Positions 43,806 through 51,769 of a stretch of DNA of 51,769 nt are shown here, one piece after another (the stretch's first letter is position 1; each line of letters opens with the position of its first letter). The stretch lies in contig CALDIF010000036.1 of NCBI GenBank assembly GCA_937901905.1, forward strand, positions 1 to 51,769, written 5' to 3'. This DNA is from an uncultured Porphyromonadaceae bacterium. GTDB taxonomy: Bacteria > Bacteroidota > Bacteroidia > Bacteroidales > Muribaculaceae. A program made the translations under genes and the position numbers. Below the pieces are notes generated by a model. That model saw only the letters and a list, made by a program, of their open reading frames with translations. It made no database searches and had not been told where the DNA came from.

Positions 43806-45842
43806 TCAGTTGGCAAAAGCCACACTCACACCCACTTGAAAACGTGCCGGGTTGAGGGGGTAGTGGGGGAGTGCAAAGTGGTGTTTGTTACCGAGTAACT
43901 TTTGGTTGAAATGACGGTAGCATACAAAGAAGCGTGCTTGTTTCAACCGGAAATTGGCGTACACGTTCATGACGGCAAAATTGCCGCACTTGATGTCGTG
44001 TTGGTTGTAAAATGTCATTGTTGCCGGATTGTATTGTGGGGCATAGTAGGCACTGTAGTAATTCACGTCCACGCCCAACTGCGCATGAAGCACGCGCGCA
44101 ACACGAAACTTGGTATACAGGTTGCTGCGAATGGCAAACTTGGGTAACGACAGCACATTGTCATCGCTGCTCGTTTGTATCACTATGCTGTTCTCAAGAC
44201 CGAGTGCTCGCCAATGCAGATCTTGATTGATGTCCACACCTAAGACGTGTATGGCACCTCCTTGTTGTACCGGCAATGCGTCTTCGCCGAAGTAGATGAG
44301 GTTGTTGAGCGTTTCGTAGTGCACACCCACACGTGTCCATGTGAGTGGAAAGTGTAATGTGCCCCCTAATCGCAGTCGGCGTGTCTTGTCAAAATTGTTG
44401 TGCCACGCGTAGTGGTTGCTGACGAATTGCTGCATTAACCACGGAGCGGTCATGTTGCGAAAATAGCCGTCAAGACTCACACGCACCGAGTCGCTTTTCA
44501 AGGCGAACTGTGTGTTTACTTTGCCGGAAACATCTATCTCTCCTGCAGCGTCACCCACGATGCCGAAGCGCACTTTCACGTTGTACCGCAATAAGCGACC
44601 TTGTTGTTTGGACAACTGTCCGCCTATCCACAACAGGTTGTCGGTGTGACGCGCTTCAATGCCGGTGGGTACGGGTGTCAAGCCCTCGGGTAACTCACTA
44701 ACGACACCTGTCAACGTGTCTTTCACCTGAGTGTAACGGCGCAACTCGTGGGTGACAAACACTGCAAGTCCTGCCTTGGCGTACCTGTTGAACCCCTCGA
44801 GCAGCGACACTCCGAGGGTGTTGCGCAGCGAGAAATAGCGTGTGGTTTCGTCGGTGCCGGTCAAACTCAGATAGCGGTTGGCAAAGAACGAGGCATCTTC
44901 ACTCGTGTTCTCGTTGAGAAAACGGTGTCGTGCCGTGTGCGCATCGAGTGTCCAAATGAACGATGTTACCGGAATGTAGGTGCGACTTATTATACTGTCG
45001 GTCTTCACGCTGTCACGCTCGTAGCGGTAAAATCCCACCTTGTAACGGTGGTTCATCATCGCGTTGAACCCCGATAGCGTGTTGTGTGTGGCTGTCAACT
45101 GCGTCGGTATGCTCCTGTAGTCAACCCGTGTGTCTCCGCCTTGAACGGCAGCCGGGTCGGTGATATAACGGTCGTCGGTGATGCCACCGTTCTCTTTAGT
45201 GGTGTAACTATAGTTGCCGAGGGTGGCTTGTAACTCGTAGCGGTCTCCGGTGTAACTGCCGTTCAACCCCCACGTGAAATCTTTGTCGCTCTGGTAGTTG
45301 TAACTGCCCTTACTGTAGATGTAGTCCATCATTGCCCCCAACTGCAACTTGCGATCGACGTTGCCGCTGAAGTCTATTGAGGTGCGATCTTGATTGGTCT
45401 GCTTGTTTCCGCCCGTGCTGTAACCGATAATGGTTATCGGAACGCGCGAGTTGTAATAGCGTTGCTGCCACGAGGTGTGATGCCACGGTGCTATAGCGTC
45501 TTCCATGACGAAGGCACTCATCGCATCGCGTTGCATGAAGATCATCTGCTGCCCGGGAGCACCGTAGTTGCCCGTGGTTGCCCATGCAATGCTTGGGGCG
45601 GTTGACACCATGTTCATGTGGTAGTTCTCAAATACCGTGTCGACCTCGGCCTCACTGCGCAAGCCCAACGGTTCGTCGGCGCGCCACGCACGAGCTTGAG
45701 GCTCCACATATTTGTCGGTATTTGTCGACTTCCCTGTGGCGCTTTTATCCCTGACGGACATGGAGTTGTCGCGCGTCTGACCGGTGGCGGTCAAGCACGC
45801 GAGTATCATTACAACAAGCAGCAGTTGTTTCATCATTGACAT
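43806..45842 (-). CDS. Outer membrane beta-barrel protein (Porin_10-like)
   Basis: A 678-residue protein with a signal peptide (MMKQLLLVVMILACLTATGQ). The rest has alternating short strands with aromatic girdle residues (LGNYSYTTKENGG, YKVGFYRYERDSV, ARFFVCYRHFNQK) and ends with a Phe-rich strand FQVGVSVAFAN, as outer membrane barrels do. The architecture fits the Bacteroidetes putative porin family Porin_10. No plug domain or TonB box is seen. ATGs at residues 1, 3 and 4 are all possible. It lies downstream of efp with an imperfect stem-loop in between. Substrate unknown. Confidence 0.75.
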   Translation of the reverse strand: MSMMKQLLLVVMILACLTATGQTRDNSMSVRDKSATGKSTNTDKYVEPQARAWRADEPLGLRSEAEVDTVFENYHMNMVSTAPSIAWATTGNYGAPGQQMIFMQRDAMSAFVMEDAIAPWHHTSWQQRYYNSRVPITIIGYSTGGNKQTNQDRTSIDFSGNVDRKLQLGAMMDYIYSKGSYNYQSDKDFTWGLNGSYTGDRYELQATLGNYSYTTKENGGITDDRYITDPAAVQGGDTRVDYRSIPTQLTATHNTLSGFNAMMNHRYKVGFYRYERDSVKTDSIISRTYIPVTSFIWTLDAHTARHRFLNENTSEDASFFANRYLSLTGTDETTRYFSLRNTLGVSLLEGFNRYAKAGLAVFVTHELRRYTQVKDTLTGVVSELPEGLTPVPTGIEARHTDNLLWIGGQLSKQQGRLLRYNVKVRFGIVGDAAGEIDVSGKVNTQFALKSDSVRVSLDGYFRNMTAPWLMQQFVSNHYAWHNNFDKTRRLRLGGTLHFPLTWTRVGVHYETLNNLIYFGEDALPVQQGGAIHVLGVDINQDLHWRALGLENSIVIQTSSDDNVLSLPKFAIRSNLYTKFRVARVLHAQLGVDVNYYSAYYAPQYNPATMTFYNQHDIKCGNFAVMNVYANFRLKQARFFVCYRHFNQKLLGNKHHFALPHYPLNPARFQVGVSVAFAN

Positions 45843-45850
45843 TTATGCAA

Positions 45851-45891
45851 CAAGAATTCCATGCAATGGGTTACATCGCATGAAATCCTTG
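45851..45891. terminator. Imperfect stem-loop between efp and the porin-like gene
   Basis: CAAGAATTCCATGC (45851-45864) and GCATGAAATCCTTG (45878-45891) pair at 12 of 14 positions around a 13-base loop. It may end efp transcription or structure the porin leader; no T-run. Confidence 0.4.
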
Positions 45892-45915
45892 TTTGATTCA
45901 GTGACCGTCAACGAG

Positions 45916-46479
45916 TCAACGCACGCGACCCTGGTACGACCCGTCGCGAGTGTCAACCTCGATGATTTCACCCGTGTTGACAAACAACGGAACACGCACC
46001 GTCGCACCGGTCTCTACCGTGGCGGGCTTGAGCGTGTTGGTCGCTGTGTCGCCTTTCACGCCGGGCTCGGTATAAGTAATCTCAAGTTGGGTCTTCACCG
46101 GCATCTCGGCGAAGAGTATCGTTGCGGTCGAGGCATCACTCACCACTTCAACGATGTCTCCCTCTTTCATGTAATCCACACCCGTAATCAAGTCGTGGGC
46201 AATAGGCACCTGGTCATATGTCTCCTGATTCATGAAAATAGCGTCTTGACCGTCCATGTACAAGTATTGATAAGGACGGCGCTCCACGCGCACATCTTCA
46301 AGTTTCTCACCGATGTTGAAACGACGTTCCAACACACGACCGTCCACAACGTCCTTGAGTTTGGTGCGCATGAACGTGTTGCCCTTGCCGGGCTTTACAT
46401 GTAGAAACTCGATGCAAAAGTACAAACGACCATCCATGCGGATACAGGTTCCGTTCTTGATGTCTTGAGCGTTAATCAT
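45916..46479 (-). CDS. efp: Translation elongation factor P
   Basis: EF-P relieves ribosome stalling at consecutive prolines. I place the start at 46479 (MINAQDIKNGTCIRMDG), giving 187 residues, normal for the family; the longer frame to 46572 runs over the promoter. Three beta domains are visible: KOW-like (1-63), the central OB domain and the C-terminal OB domain (VPLFVNTGEIIEVDTRDGSY). The domain I loop reads VKPGKGNTF, with Lys32 at the position that is modified in EpmA-type organisms. Whether it is modified here cannot be told. Confidence 0.95.
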   Translation of the reverse strand: MINAQDIKNGTCIRMDGRLYFCIEFLHVKPGKGNTFMRTKLKDVVDGRVLERRFNIGEKLEDVRVERRPYQYLYMDGQDAIFMNQETYDQVPIAHDLITGVDYMKEGDIVEVVSDASTATILFAEMPVKTQLEITYTEPGVKGDTATNTLKPATVETGATVRVPLFVNTGEIIEVDTRDGSYQGRVR

Positions 46480-46541
46480 AAGAATGTTCTCTCTTGTGTA
46501 TTTGTATTGGTAATTTTGTAACTTCGAATTATTGAGTGGCG

Positions 46542-46572
46542 CAAAGGTACAATTTTTTTGTAACTCACACAA
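46542..46572 (-). promoter_or_regulatory. Promoter of efp
   Basis: Minus strand TTG (46570-46572), 20 bases, then TACCTTTG (46542-46549), about 63 bases before the ATG. Confidence 0.65.
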
Positions 46573-46618
46573 CAGTAGAGGTGTTTTTCATGCTACAGCC
46601 CATGACTGTCCTGCGATT

Positions 46619-48271
46619 TCAAAAACCCACGCGCACGATGTTATTCCCGTCTAATCGCTCGCCCTCGCAGTGATTTCTCAACATTGACAACGTGTCGACG
46701 TTGTCACCGTGCAGCACACGATCAATGGCGTAGTGACGCGCGATATTCTCAATTTGACCGCCACTGAAGGTGTATTCGTTTGCCAACAGTGACAAGATGT
46801 CGACACTCACACCGGGTAACATCGTTTGCCATATCTTGACACGGGCACTCACATCGGGTTTCTCAAACCGCACCTTGTACAGGAAACGACGCTCAAACGC
46901 CTTGTCCATGTTGCTCACGAGGTTGGTGGTGGCAATCAAAATGCCGTCGAGCGTTTCCATCTCTTGTAAGATGATGTTTTGCAACGTGTTCTCCATCTTC
47001 TCCACCGCGCGGTCGGCATGCTCGTTACGCGCTCCGATGATGGCATCGGCCTCGTTGAACAGCAAAATCGGTGTCAGTGCGGTTTCGGAGACAATCATGC
47101 GATAACGATCGAACAATCGCTTGATGTTCTTCTCGCTCTCGCCTACCCACATGCTCTTGATTGCGGCGATGTTCACCTGCATGATAGAGCGACCTGTGGT
47201 GCGAGCCAGTTGTAACACGGTTTCGGTCTTGCCTGTGCCCGGTGCTCCGTAAAACAGACACGTGAAACCGCTGCGCAGACCGCTCTCGTTCAAACGACGC
47301 TTGACCTCGGCATATTTATCGCGATCGAGCAACATTGCCAACTCGTCAATTTGATGTCCCACGTTTTCACTGTAGTATAACGACTTGGCTGCAATGCCGG
47401 CGGCATCAATCAACTCGTTGTGACGGCTACGACGATGCTCTCGCAGGTTGAAGTCGGCGAGTAACTCGCTTTTGCCCTTTTCGCTCATGCGATATGATGT
47501 GACATCGGCCATGCCGTCCTCGCTGTTGTACTCGATCAGTCCGGCTGTTTGAATGTCGGTGCCACCCTCTTGCATCTTGCTGTAGATGTATCGCCACTCG
47601 TGCCTGTCAAAGGCATAGCGCAGGTCGTTCTCAATGATGTTGTTATCCATGTTGTGGGCGTACAGGTGGCAGAAGAGTAACAGCAGGATCATCTCTTCGT
47701 CGTCAGAACCCGTGTATGCCTGTACCTTGGTTACAAACGGTAAGGTGTTGTTGATGAGGAGTAATTCCTTGATTTGTGTCCGTAGCATCTCGGGTGTCAT
47801 TTCCTCGTCGCTGATGCGCTCGAACAGGCCGGCTATCACATCGAGTAATTGTGGCGCATTCAAGTTGCTGTGGTCTTCAGGCTTATACGGCACGCCGTCT
47901 TTGAGTGCATCAATCACCTCAAGTGGCATGGAGTAGACCCGAGTGCGATCGCTTCGACGACAACGCACATAGCCACGCCGTTCGAGTTCGTCAACGTCCT
48001 TGATATAACTGAATAAGCGTATCATGCGACAACCGAAGTGTTCGGCGAATTTGCTGAGATACATACTCTCGGCACTGCCATCGACAAACATTGCCAACAT
48101 CACCACTTGTTCGCGCGTCATGGATAACGCTTCGCTCACCGGCTTGATATGGCGAGCCGCCTTTTTATAAAATCCCACACTTAATTGTGACCCCTGTGAC
48201 AGTGTTACAATTTGTTCTATGTGCCCCAGTAATGGGGTCTTGCTACGCTTTCTGTTAGAGTCGGTTCCCAT
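46619..48271 (-). CDS. AAA+ ATPase
   Basis: A 550-residue protein. Residues about 1-300 are helical, probably with winged-helix-like parts (VDELERRGYVRCRRSDRTRVY, AGLIEYNS). The AAA+ domain follows: Walker A GAPGTGKT (342-349), Walker B ILLFNEAD (402-409) with Asn where Asp is usual, sensor 1 ILIATTN, arginines in FERRFLYKVRFEKP, and a C-terminal lid. It resembles the FtsH/CDC48-like AAA+ group. The NEAD form keeps the catalytic Glu. The partner and the process are unknown. It has its own promoter, with an inverted repeat in the upstream half. Confidence 0.85.
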   Translation of the reverse strand: MGTDSNRKRSKTPLLGHIEQIVTLSQGSQLSVGFYKKAARHIKPVSEALSMTREQVVMLAMFVDGSAESMYLSKFAEHFGCRMIRLFSYIKDVDELERRGYVRCRRSDRTRVYSMPLEVIDALKDGVPYKPEDHSNLNAPQLLDVIAGLFERISDEEMTPEMLRTQIKELLLINNTLPFVTKVQAYTGSDDEEMILLLLFCHLYAHNMDNNIIENDLRYAFDRHEWRYIYSKMQEGGTDIQTAGLIEYNSEDGMADVTSYRMSEKGKSELLADFNLREHRRSRHNELIDAAGIAAKSLYYSENVGHQIDELAMLLDRDKYAEVKRRLNESGLRSGFTCLFYGAPGTGKTETVLQLARTTGRSIMQVNIAAIKSMWVGESEKNIKRLFDRYRMIVSETALTPILLFNEADAIIGARNEHADRAVEKMENTLQNIILQEMETLDGILIATTNLVSNMDKAFERRFLYKVRFEKPDVSARVKIWQTMLPGVSVDILSLLANEYTFSGGQIENIARHYAIDRVLHGDNVDTLSMLRNHCEGERLDGNNIVRVGF

Positions 48272-48414
48272 TGTTTTATCCCTGTTTTGCGGCGGGTTCG
48301 ATAAATGACTTGAGTCTAAGTCCTCATCAAATCTCCTTTACAGACCCCACCTTAGTTGTTGAAGAAGTAGTTTGTTTTCACGCGAGTTTTTTTAACTTGC
48401 GTGTTTATTTACAG

Positions 48415-48452
48415 CAAAGGTAAAACCGATACTACGCAACCTTATTGCGTAG
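48415..48452 (-). promoter_or_regulatory. Promoter of the AAA+ ATPase gene with operator-like repeat
   Basis: The minus strand has TACCTTTG at 48415-48422. A perfect inverted repeat CTACGCAA/TTGCGTAG (48432-48439/48445-48452, 5-base gap) covers the region where the -33 element should lie, and no TTTG is seen there. This arrangement suggests a protein-binding site. The leader to the ATG at 48271 is about 140 nt. Confidence 0.55.
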
Positions 48453-48477
48453 TCGAAATTTTTTGCAAAAAAAATAA

Positions 48478-48505
48478 GTTGAGCAACTAAAAAAAGTTGC
48501 TCAAC
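48478..48505 (-). terminator. Intrinsic terminator of tRNA-His
   Basis: A perfect 11-bp stem GTTGAGCAACT/AGTTGCTCAAC (48478-48488/48495-48505) with a 6-base loop is followed on the minus strand by a T-rich run. It lies 22 bases after the tRNA 3' end. Confidence 0.85.
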
Positions 48506-48527
48506 CGTTCAAATTTGCAGTTTCTCG

Positions 48528-48602
<75 letters not shown>

Positions 48603-48621
48603 ATTCGCGCATTTGCGACCG

Positions 48622-48652
48622 CAAAGGTACTGCTTTTTTTTGACCTGCGCAA
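48622..48652 (-). promoter_or_regulatory. Promoter of tRNA-His
   Basis: Minus strand TTG (48650-48652), 20 bases, TACCTTTG (48622-48629), ending 19 bases before the tRNA 5' end. The rest of 48653-48820 shows no feature. Confidence 0.7.
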
Positions 48653-48820
48653 CACAACGCAACTTTTTTTTCAAAATTCTTTTCGATTTCACCCTCCCTT
48701 GCCCTGTTGTCTACGATAGAGCACACCGTTGCTATATCTTTCTCACTCTTGCCACAACTCGCACGCGTAGCGAGTTCCCGTTTTCTCTTGCGCTACTCGT
48801 GAAGTAATGAAAAACTTTAT

Positions 48821-48828
48821 TAACTTTG
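48821..48828 (+). promoter_or_regulatory. Start-proximal -7 element of ribD
   Basis: TAACTTTG ends 4 bases before the ribD ATG at 48833, implying a nearly leaderless mRNA. No -33 TTTG at normal spacing. Confidence 0.45.
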
Positions 48829-48832
48829 CATC

Positions 48833-49903
48833 ATGATTAACGAACGTGACAACATGATGATGAGGCGTGCCCTGCAGTTGGCGCGCAAGGGACGCGGATT
48901 TGTGTCGCCCAATCCTATGGTGGGGGCAGTAATTGTCGGTGCCGACGGCATTGTCATCGGTGAGGGCCGGCACCGTCTGTACGGTTGCGCTCATGCCGAG
49001 GTGAATGCGGTGAATAGCGTTGCCGACCGTTCGCTATTGCGAGGTTCCACTATCTTTGTCACCCTCGAACCGTGTTCGCATTATGGCAAAACTCCGCCAT
49101 GCGCTCTGTTGTTGCGTGAGTGCGGTTTTGAACGTGTCGTTATCGGTTCGGTTGACCCTAATCCTCGTGTTGCGGGGCGCGGCATTGCTTTGTTGCGTGA
49201 AGCGGGTATTACGGTAGATGTGGGTGCACTTGAGGGCGAATGTTGTGCGCTTAACCGCGCTTTCTTCCATGCCCACACGACGCGTCGGGCGTGGTCGGTG
49301 TTGAAATGGGCGCAGTCGTTCAATGGGGTTATGGCTGCCCAAGAGGGCTCACCACGACTCAAACTGAGTTCGCCTCTGTCAACTGTGATGATGCACCGCG
49401 AGCGTGCCGCTGTCGATGCCATTATGGTCGGTGCCGCTACTGTGCGTGCCGACAATCCGTCGCTCACGGTGCGCCATGCCGAGTGCCGTCGCCAACCGCT
49501 GCGTGTCGTGGTCGCTTCATCACCGGCCTCCTTGCCCCCACGATCTGCCTTGCTCGCCGATGGTGCTCCCACCGTCGTACTTAACGGATTGCTTGACGAT
49601 GTTAGGGGAGAGGTGGAATGGGTGAAGACTGACCTTGCCGATCCGTTCTGCTGGCTCGAACTGCTTTTTCAGCGTTATGCCTGCATCAGTGTTATGGTCG
49701 AGGGCGGAATCTCGTTGTTGAGTCAGTTTATTAAAACGTCGGCATGGAACGAGGCGCGAGTGGAAACTGTGCCATGGAGTGCCGTGGGCAGGGGGGCACC
49801 TGAGATTTATGGCTCTAAAACCTCACAAATTGTGCTTCATGACAACACTGTCATTGAGACAGTCCTAAATAATGAGGTGGCGGAGAATGCTAAAAAAGTG
49901 TAA
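48833..49903 (+). CDS. ribD: Bifunctional riboflavin deaminase/reductase RibD
   Basis: Carries out two steps of riboflavin synthesis: deamination of the pyrimidine intermediate, then reduction of its ribosyl side chain. The 356-residue protein has the deaminase domain (about 4-145) with zinc site His54-Ala-Glu56 (CAHAEV) and Cys81/Cys90 (EPCSHYGKTPPC), then the reductase domain (about 148-350) with SFNGVMA, DAIMVGAATVRADNPSLTVR and VMVEGGISLLSQF. No other riboflavin gene is nearby, and I see no FMN riboswitch upstream. Confidence 0.95.
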   Translation: MINERDNMMMRRALQLARKGRGFVSPNPMVGAVIVGADGIVIGEGRHRLYGCAHAEVNAVNSVADRSLLRGSTIFVTLEPCSHYGKTPPCALLLRECGFERVVIGSVDPNPRVAGRGIALLREAGITVDVGALEGECCALNRAFFHAHTTRRAWSVLKWAQSFNGVMAAQEGSPRLKLSSPLSTVMMHRERAAVDAIMVGAATVRADNPSLTVRHAECRRQPLRVVVASSPASLPPRSALLADGAPTVVLNGLLDDVRGEVEWVKTDLADPFCWLELLFQRYACISVMVEGGISLLSQFIKTSAWNEARVETVPWSAVGRGAPEIYGSKTSQIVLHDNTVIETVLNNEVAENAKKV

Positions 49904-49953
49904 ATAATTCTAAAAAAATCTTTACACCCACTCTCTATCTCAATTATTACTAT

Positions 49954-49961
49954 TAAATTTG
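49954..49961 (+). promoter_or_regulatory. Possible -7 element before nagA
   Basis: TAAATTTG lies 22 bases before the nagA ATG, in an AT-rich gap of 80 bases after ribD. No -33 TTTG is seen, so nagA may instead be read with ribD. Confidence 0.35.
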
Positions 49962-49983
49962 TATTGTCAATGGATTTTGTGCA

Positions 49984-51135
49984 ATGATTACGCAGATTTA
50001 TAACGCGACTATACTCACTCCACAGGGTTGGGTGAAAGGCGGTTCGGTGATTATTGATGATAAGCGCATCGCCGAGGTGACCAAGAGTTGTCACCTCGTG
50101 GCAGGTGTCGATGAAACCGTCGATGCCGGCGGTTGTTTTCTCGTGCCGGGCGGTATCGAGTTGCACTGTCATGGCGGTGGCGGCAACGACTTCATGGAGG
50201 GTACGCCTCATGCATTCCGCACTGCTGCCGCTGCTCATCTCAAACACGGCACCACCGCAATTTTTGCCACCCTTTCAAGTTCCACTCTCCCAATGATGGA
50301 GGCGGCTTGCGAAGCCTGTCAAACCGTCATTGACGAGGATGAAGACACTACAATCATGGGACTTCATCTCGAGGGACCGTATTTCAATCCGCGTAAGGCA
50401 GGTGCTCAAGATCCCACAATCATTCGTGTTCCCGATACCAAGGAATATCGCCACATCGTCGAGGACTACGACTGCGTGCGTCGTTGGGACGTCGCACCCG
50501 AGTTGCCGGGAGCAATAGGCATGGGGCGTTATTTGTCCGACAAGGGTATTATCGCCGCTATCGGACACACCGCAGCCGAGTATCCCGATGTCAAGGCTGC
50601 CTATGATGCCGGCTATTCGCATGCCACACATTTTTATAATGGTATGCCCGGTTTTCACAATGTGCGCGAGTACAAGCATGCCGGTACGGTGGAGAGTGTT
50701 TATCTCCTGCGTGATATGTCGGTGGAAATTATCTGCGATGGTATTCATGTGCCGTCCACTTTGCTCAAGTTGGTATATTTGATGAAAGGTGTGGAGCGCA
50801 CGGCATTGGTTACCGATGCCCTCGCGGTATCGTGCAGCAATAGCGACCGCGCCTTCGACCCGCGTGTGATTATTGAAGACGGAGTGTGCAAACTCTCGGA
50901 CCGCAGTGCCCTCGCCGGCAGTATCGCCACTATGGACCGACTCATTCGCACTATGGTACAGCAAGCCGATGTGCCGCTGGCTGATGCCGTGCGCATGGCG
51001 AGTGAAACCCCTGCTCGTATCATGGGTATTTATGATCGCAAGGGCTCCATTCAGCGCGGCAAGGACGCTGATTTGCTCCTGTTTACACCCGAATTGGATC
51101 TGCAAGACGTGTATTCGATGGGGCATCTGGTCTGA
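49984..51135 (+). CDS. nagA: N-acetylglucosamine-6-phosphate deacetylase
   Basis: Converts GlcNAc-6-phosphate to glucosamine-6-phosphate in amino-sugar use and cell-wall recycling. The 383-residue amidohydrolase has the metal motif HCHG (His61, His63), Glu130 (HLEGPYFN), His195 (IGHTAAEY), His216 (THFYNGM) and the catalytic Asp278 (VTDAL), followed by the C-terminal barrel part with GKDADLLLF. Normal length. No nagB or transporter is next to it in the window. Confidence 0.94.
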   Translation: MITQIYNATILTPQGWVKGGSVIIDDKRIAEVTKSCHLVAGVDETVDAGGCFLVPGGIELHCHGGGGNDFMEGTPHAFRTAAAAHLKHGTTAIFATLSSSTLPMMEAACEACQTVIDEDEDTTIMGLHLEGPYFNPRKAGAQDPTIIRVPDTKEYRHIVEDYDCVRRWDVAPELPGAIGMGRYLSDKGIIAAIGHTAAEYPDVKAAYDAGYSHATHFYNGMPGFHNVREYKHAGTVESVYLLRDMSVEIICDGIHVPSTLLKLVYLMKGVERTALVTDALAVSCSNSDRAFDPRVIIEDGVCKLSDRSALAGSIATMDRLIRTMVQQADVPLADAVRMASETPARIMGIYDRKGSIQRGKDADLLLFTPELDLQDVYSMGHLV

Positions 51136-51296
51136 CCGCCCCTACCTCACTGTTTCCTCCCGGACGTGATTTTCAGGCTATGGCAACACCTGCCTTGTCC
51201 GACTGATAACAAACTATGTTACGAGGGATAGACGTGAATAGACGAGGGGGGGTGCGTGGATTTCGAGAAAATTTTTTTGAAAAAAGTGCGAAAAAA

Positions 51297-51327
51297 TTTG
51301 CCATGTCAAAAAAAGGTTGTAATTTTG
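51297..51327 (+). promoter_or_regulatory. rRNA operon promoter
   Basis: TTTG (51297-51300), 19 bases, TAATTTTG (51320-51327). It lies about 390 bases before the 16S gene, with an A/T-rich stretch upstream (51271-51296), as expected for a strong rRNA promoter. Confidence 0.75.
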
Positions 51328-51715
51328 CACTCGCAAATCAGCCGAGGGTTGCTGTCGGGAGTGACAGTTTACACGATTGAGTGTGGTTCGGTTGTATGTG
51401 CGCGATGGGAGCGACCTCCCAAAGGTGGAGGTCGGTTGAGTTTTGCGCGCTACGAAAGTAGCGGAGTTCATTGAAATGCTGCTTAAAGAGAGTCAATTTA
51501 TTGACAGTACAAGGAGACACGGAAGTAAGAAATTCGTGCTCCCGTCAAGAAATGATTCCACAACAGACAGGAATACAGTAAGTCAGCAACGTCCTTGTGC
51601 CGGGTAGGTCAAGCGTGCTTTGTTGTTGTGATGCGTGAGGAGCGCGAGTCGCTTCGGTGCTTGGCTTCAAAACCAAAGAAGTATTTTTTTTGAAGAAGAT
51701 ACGAACGAGATATTA
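51328..51715 (+). other. rRNA operon leader
   Basis: No gene is seen in this stretch. It contains a stem CGACCTCC/GGAGGTCG (51412-51419/51427-51434) and AT-rich sequence just before 16S. It is probably the transcribed leader with processing signals; the partner sequences after 16S lie outside the window. Confidence 0.6.
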
Positions 51716-51769
51716 ACAACGAAGAGTTTGATCCTGGCTCAGGATGAACGCTAGCGACAGGCTTAACAC
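51716..51769 (+). rRNA. rrs: 16S ribosomal RNA, 5' end (partial)
   Basis: The conserved 16S opening GAAGAGTTTGATCCTGGCTC begins at 51721 and is followed by GGATGAACGCTAGC and GACAGGCTTAACAC, the form typical of Bacteroidetes. The mature end should lie a few bases upstream, near 51716. The gene continues beyond the window. Confidence 0.95.

Noticed and set aside
51256..51520. Short ORFs on both strands in the rRNA leader
   Set aside because: They overlap the rRNA promoter and leader and have no coding signs.

Overview
The window looks like a chromosomal segment of a gut-type Bacteroidales bacterium, most likely Muribaculaceae or a near relative (the family is an inference). The reasons are: many promoters of the Bacteroidetes form TTTG-N19-21-TAnnTTTG; an 11-subunit complex I without NuoE, NuoF and NuoG; a transcription terminator Rho with a large Arg/Lys/Pro/Gln-rich disordered insert; a DUF2582 winged-helix protein; a Porin_10-like barrel; and secreted proteins with InlB-B-like repeats, a dockerin pair and a Bacteroidales-type C-terminal tail. 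I see no phage, transposase or CRISPR array.

Layout. 0-4.1 kb (minus strand): a six-hairpin glycosidase-like lipoprotein, a small secreted protein, an orphan transcription unit without a convincing ORF, a DUF2582 protein and a 63-residue lipoprotein. 4.2-21.7 kb (plus strand): one uninterrupted co-directional run in which the complete F1Fo ATP synthase cluster (atpDCBEFHAG) sits between nuoABCDH and nuoIJKLMN, ending in a small unknown gene coupled to nuoN. 21.8-25.4 kb (minus strand): frdCAB (fumarate reductase/succinate dehydrogenase), convergent with the nuo-atp run and separated from it by a near-perfect 51-nt palindrome. NADH/ferredoxin-type quinone reduction, fumarate reduction and ATP synthesis are therefore encoded within about 21 kb.

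25.6-29.4 kb (minus): rpsA and a secreted calcineurin-like phosphoesterase with a C-terminal dockerin pair. 29.5-34.3 kb (plus): rho-ruvX, def, a YigZ/IMPACT protein and a secreted unknown. 34.4-38.7 kb (plus): a 1446-residue modular secreted protein. 38.8-40.8 kb (minus): a CCA-adding enzyme fused in frame to an O6-methylguanine-DNA methyltransferase. 41.1-43.0 kb (plus): typA. 43.0-48.6 kb (minus): a metallophosphatase, a Porin_10-like protein, efp, an AAA+ ATPase and tRNA-His. 48.8-51.1 kb (plus): ribD and nagA. The window ends in the promoter, leader and first bases of a 16S rRNA gene.

The most notable observations are the ATP synthase cluster nested inside the complex I cluster, the CCA-transferase/methyltransferase fusion, the disordered Rho insert with four basic motifs, and two orphan promoters that point at no clear gene.
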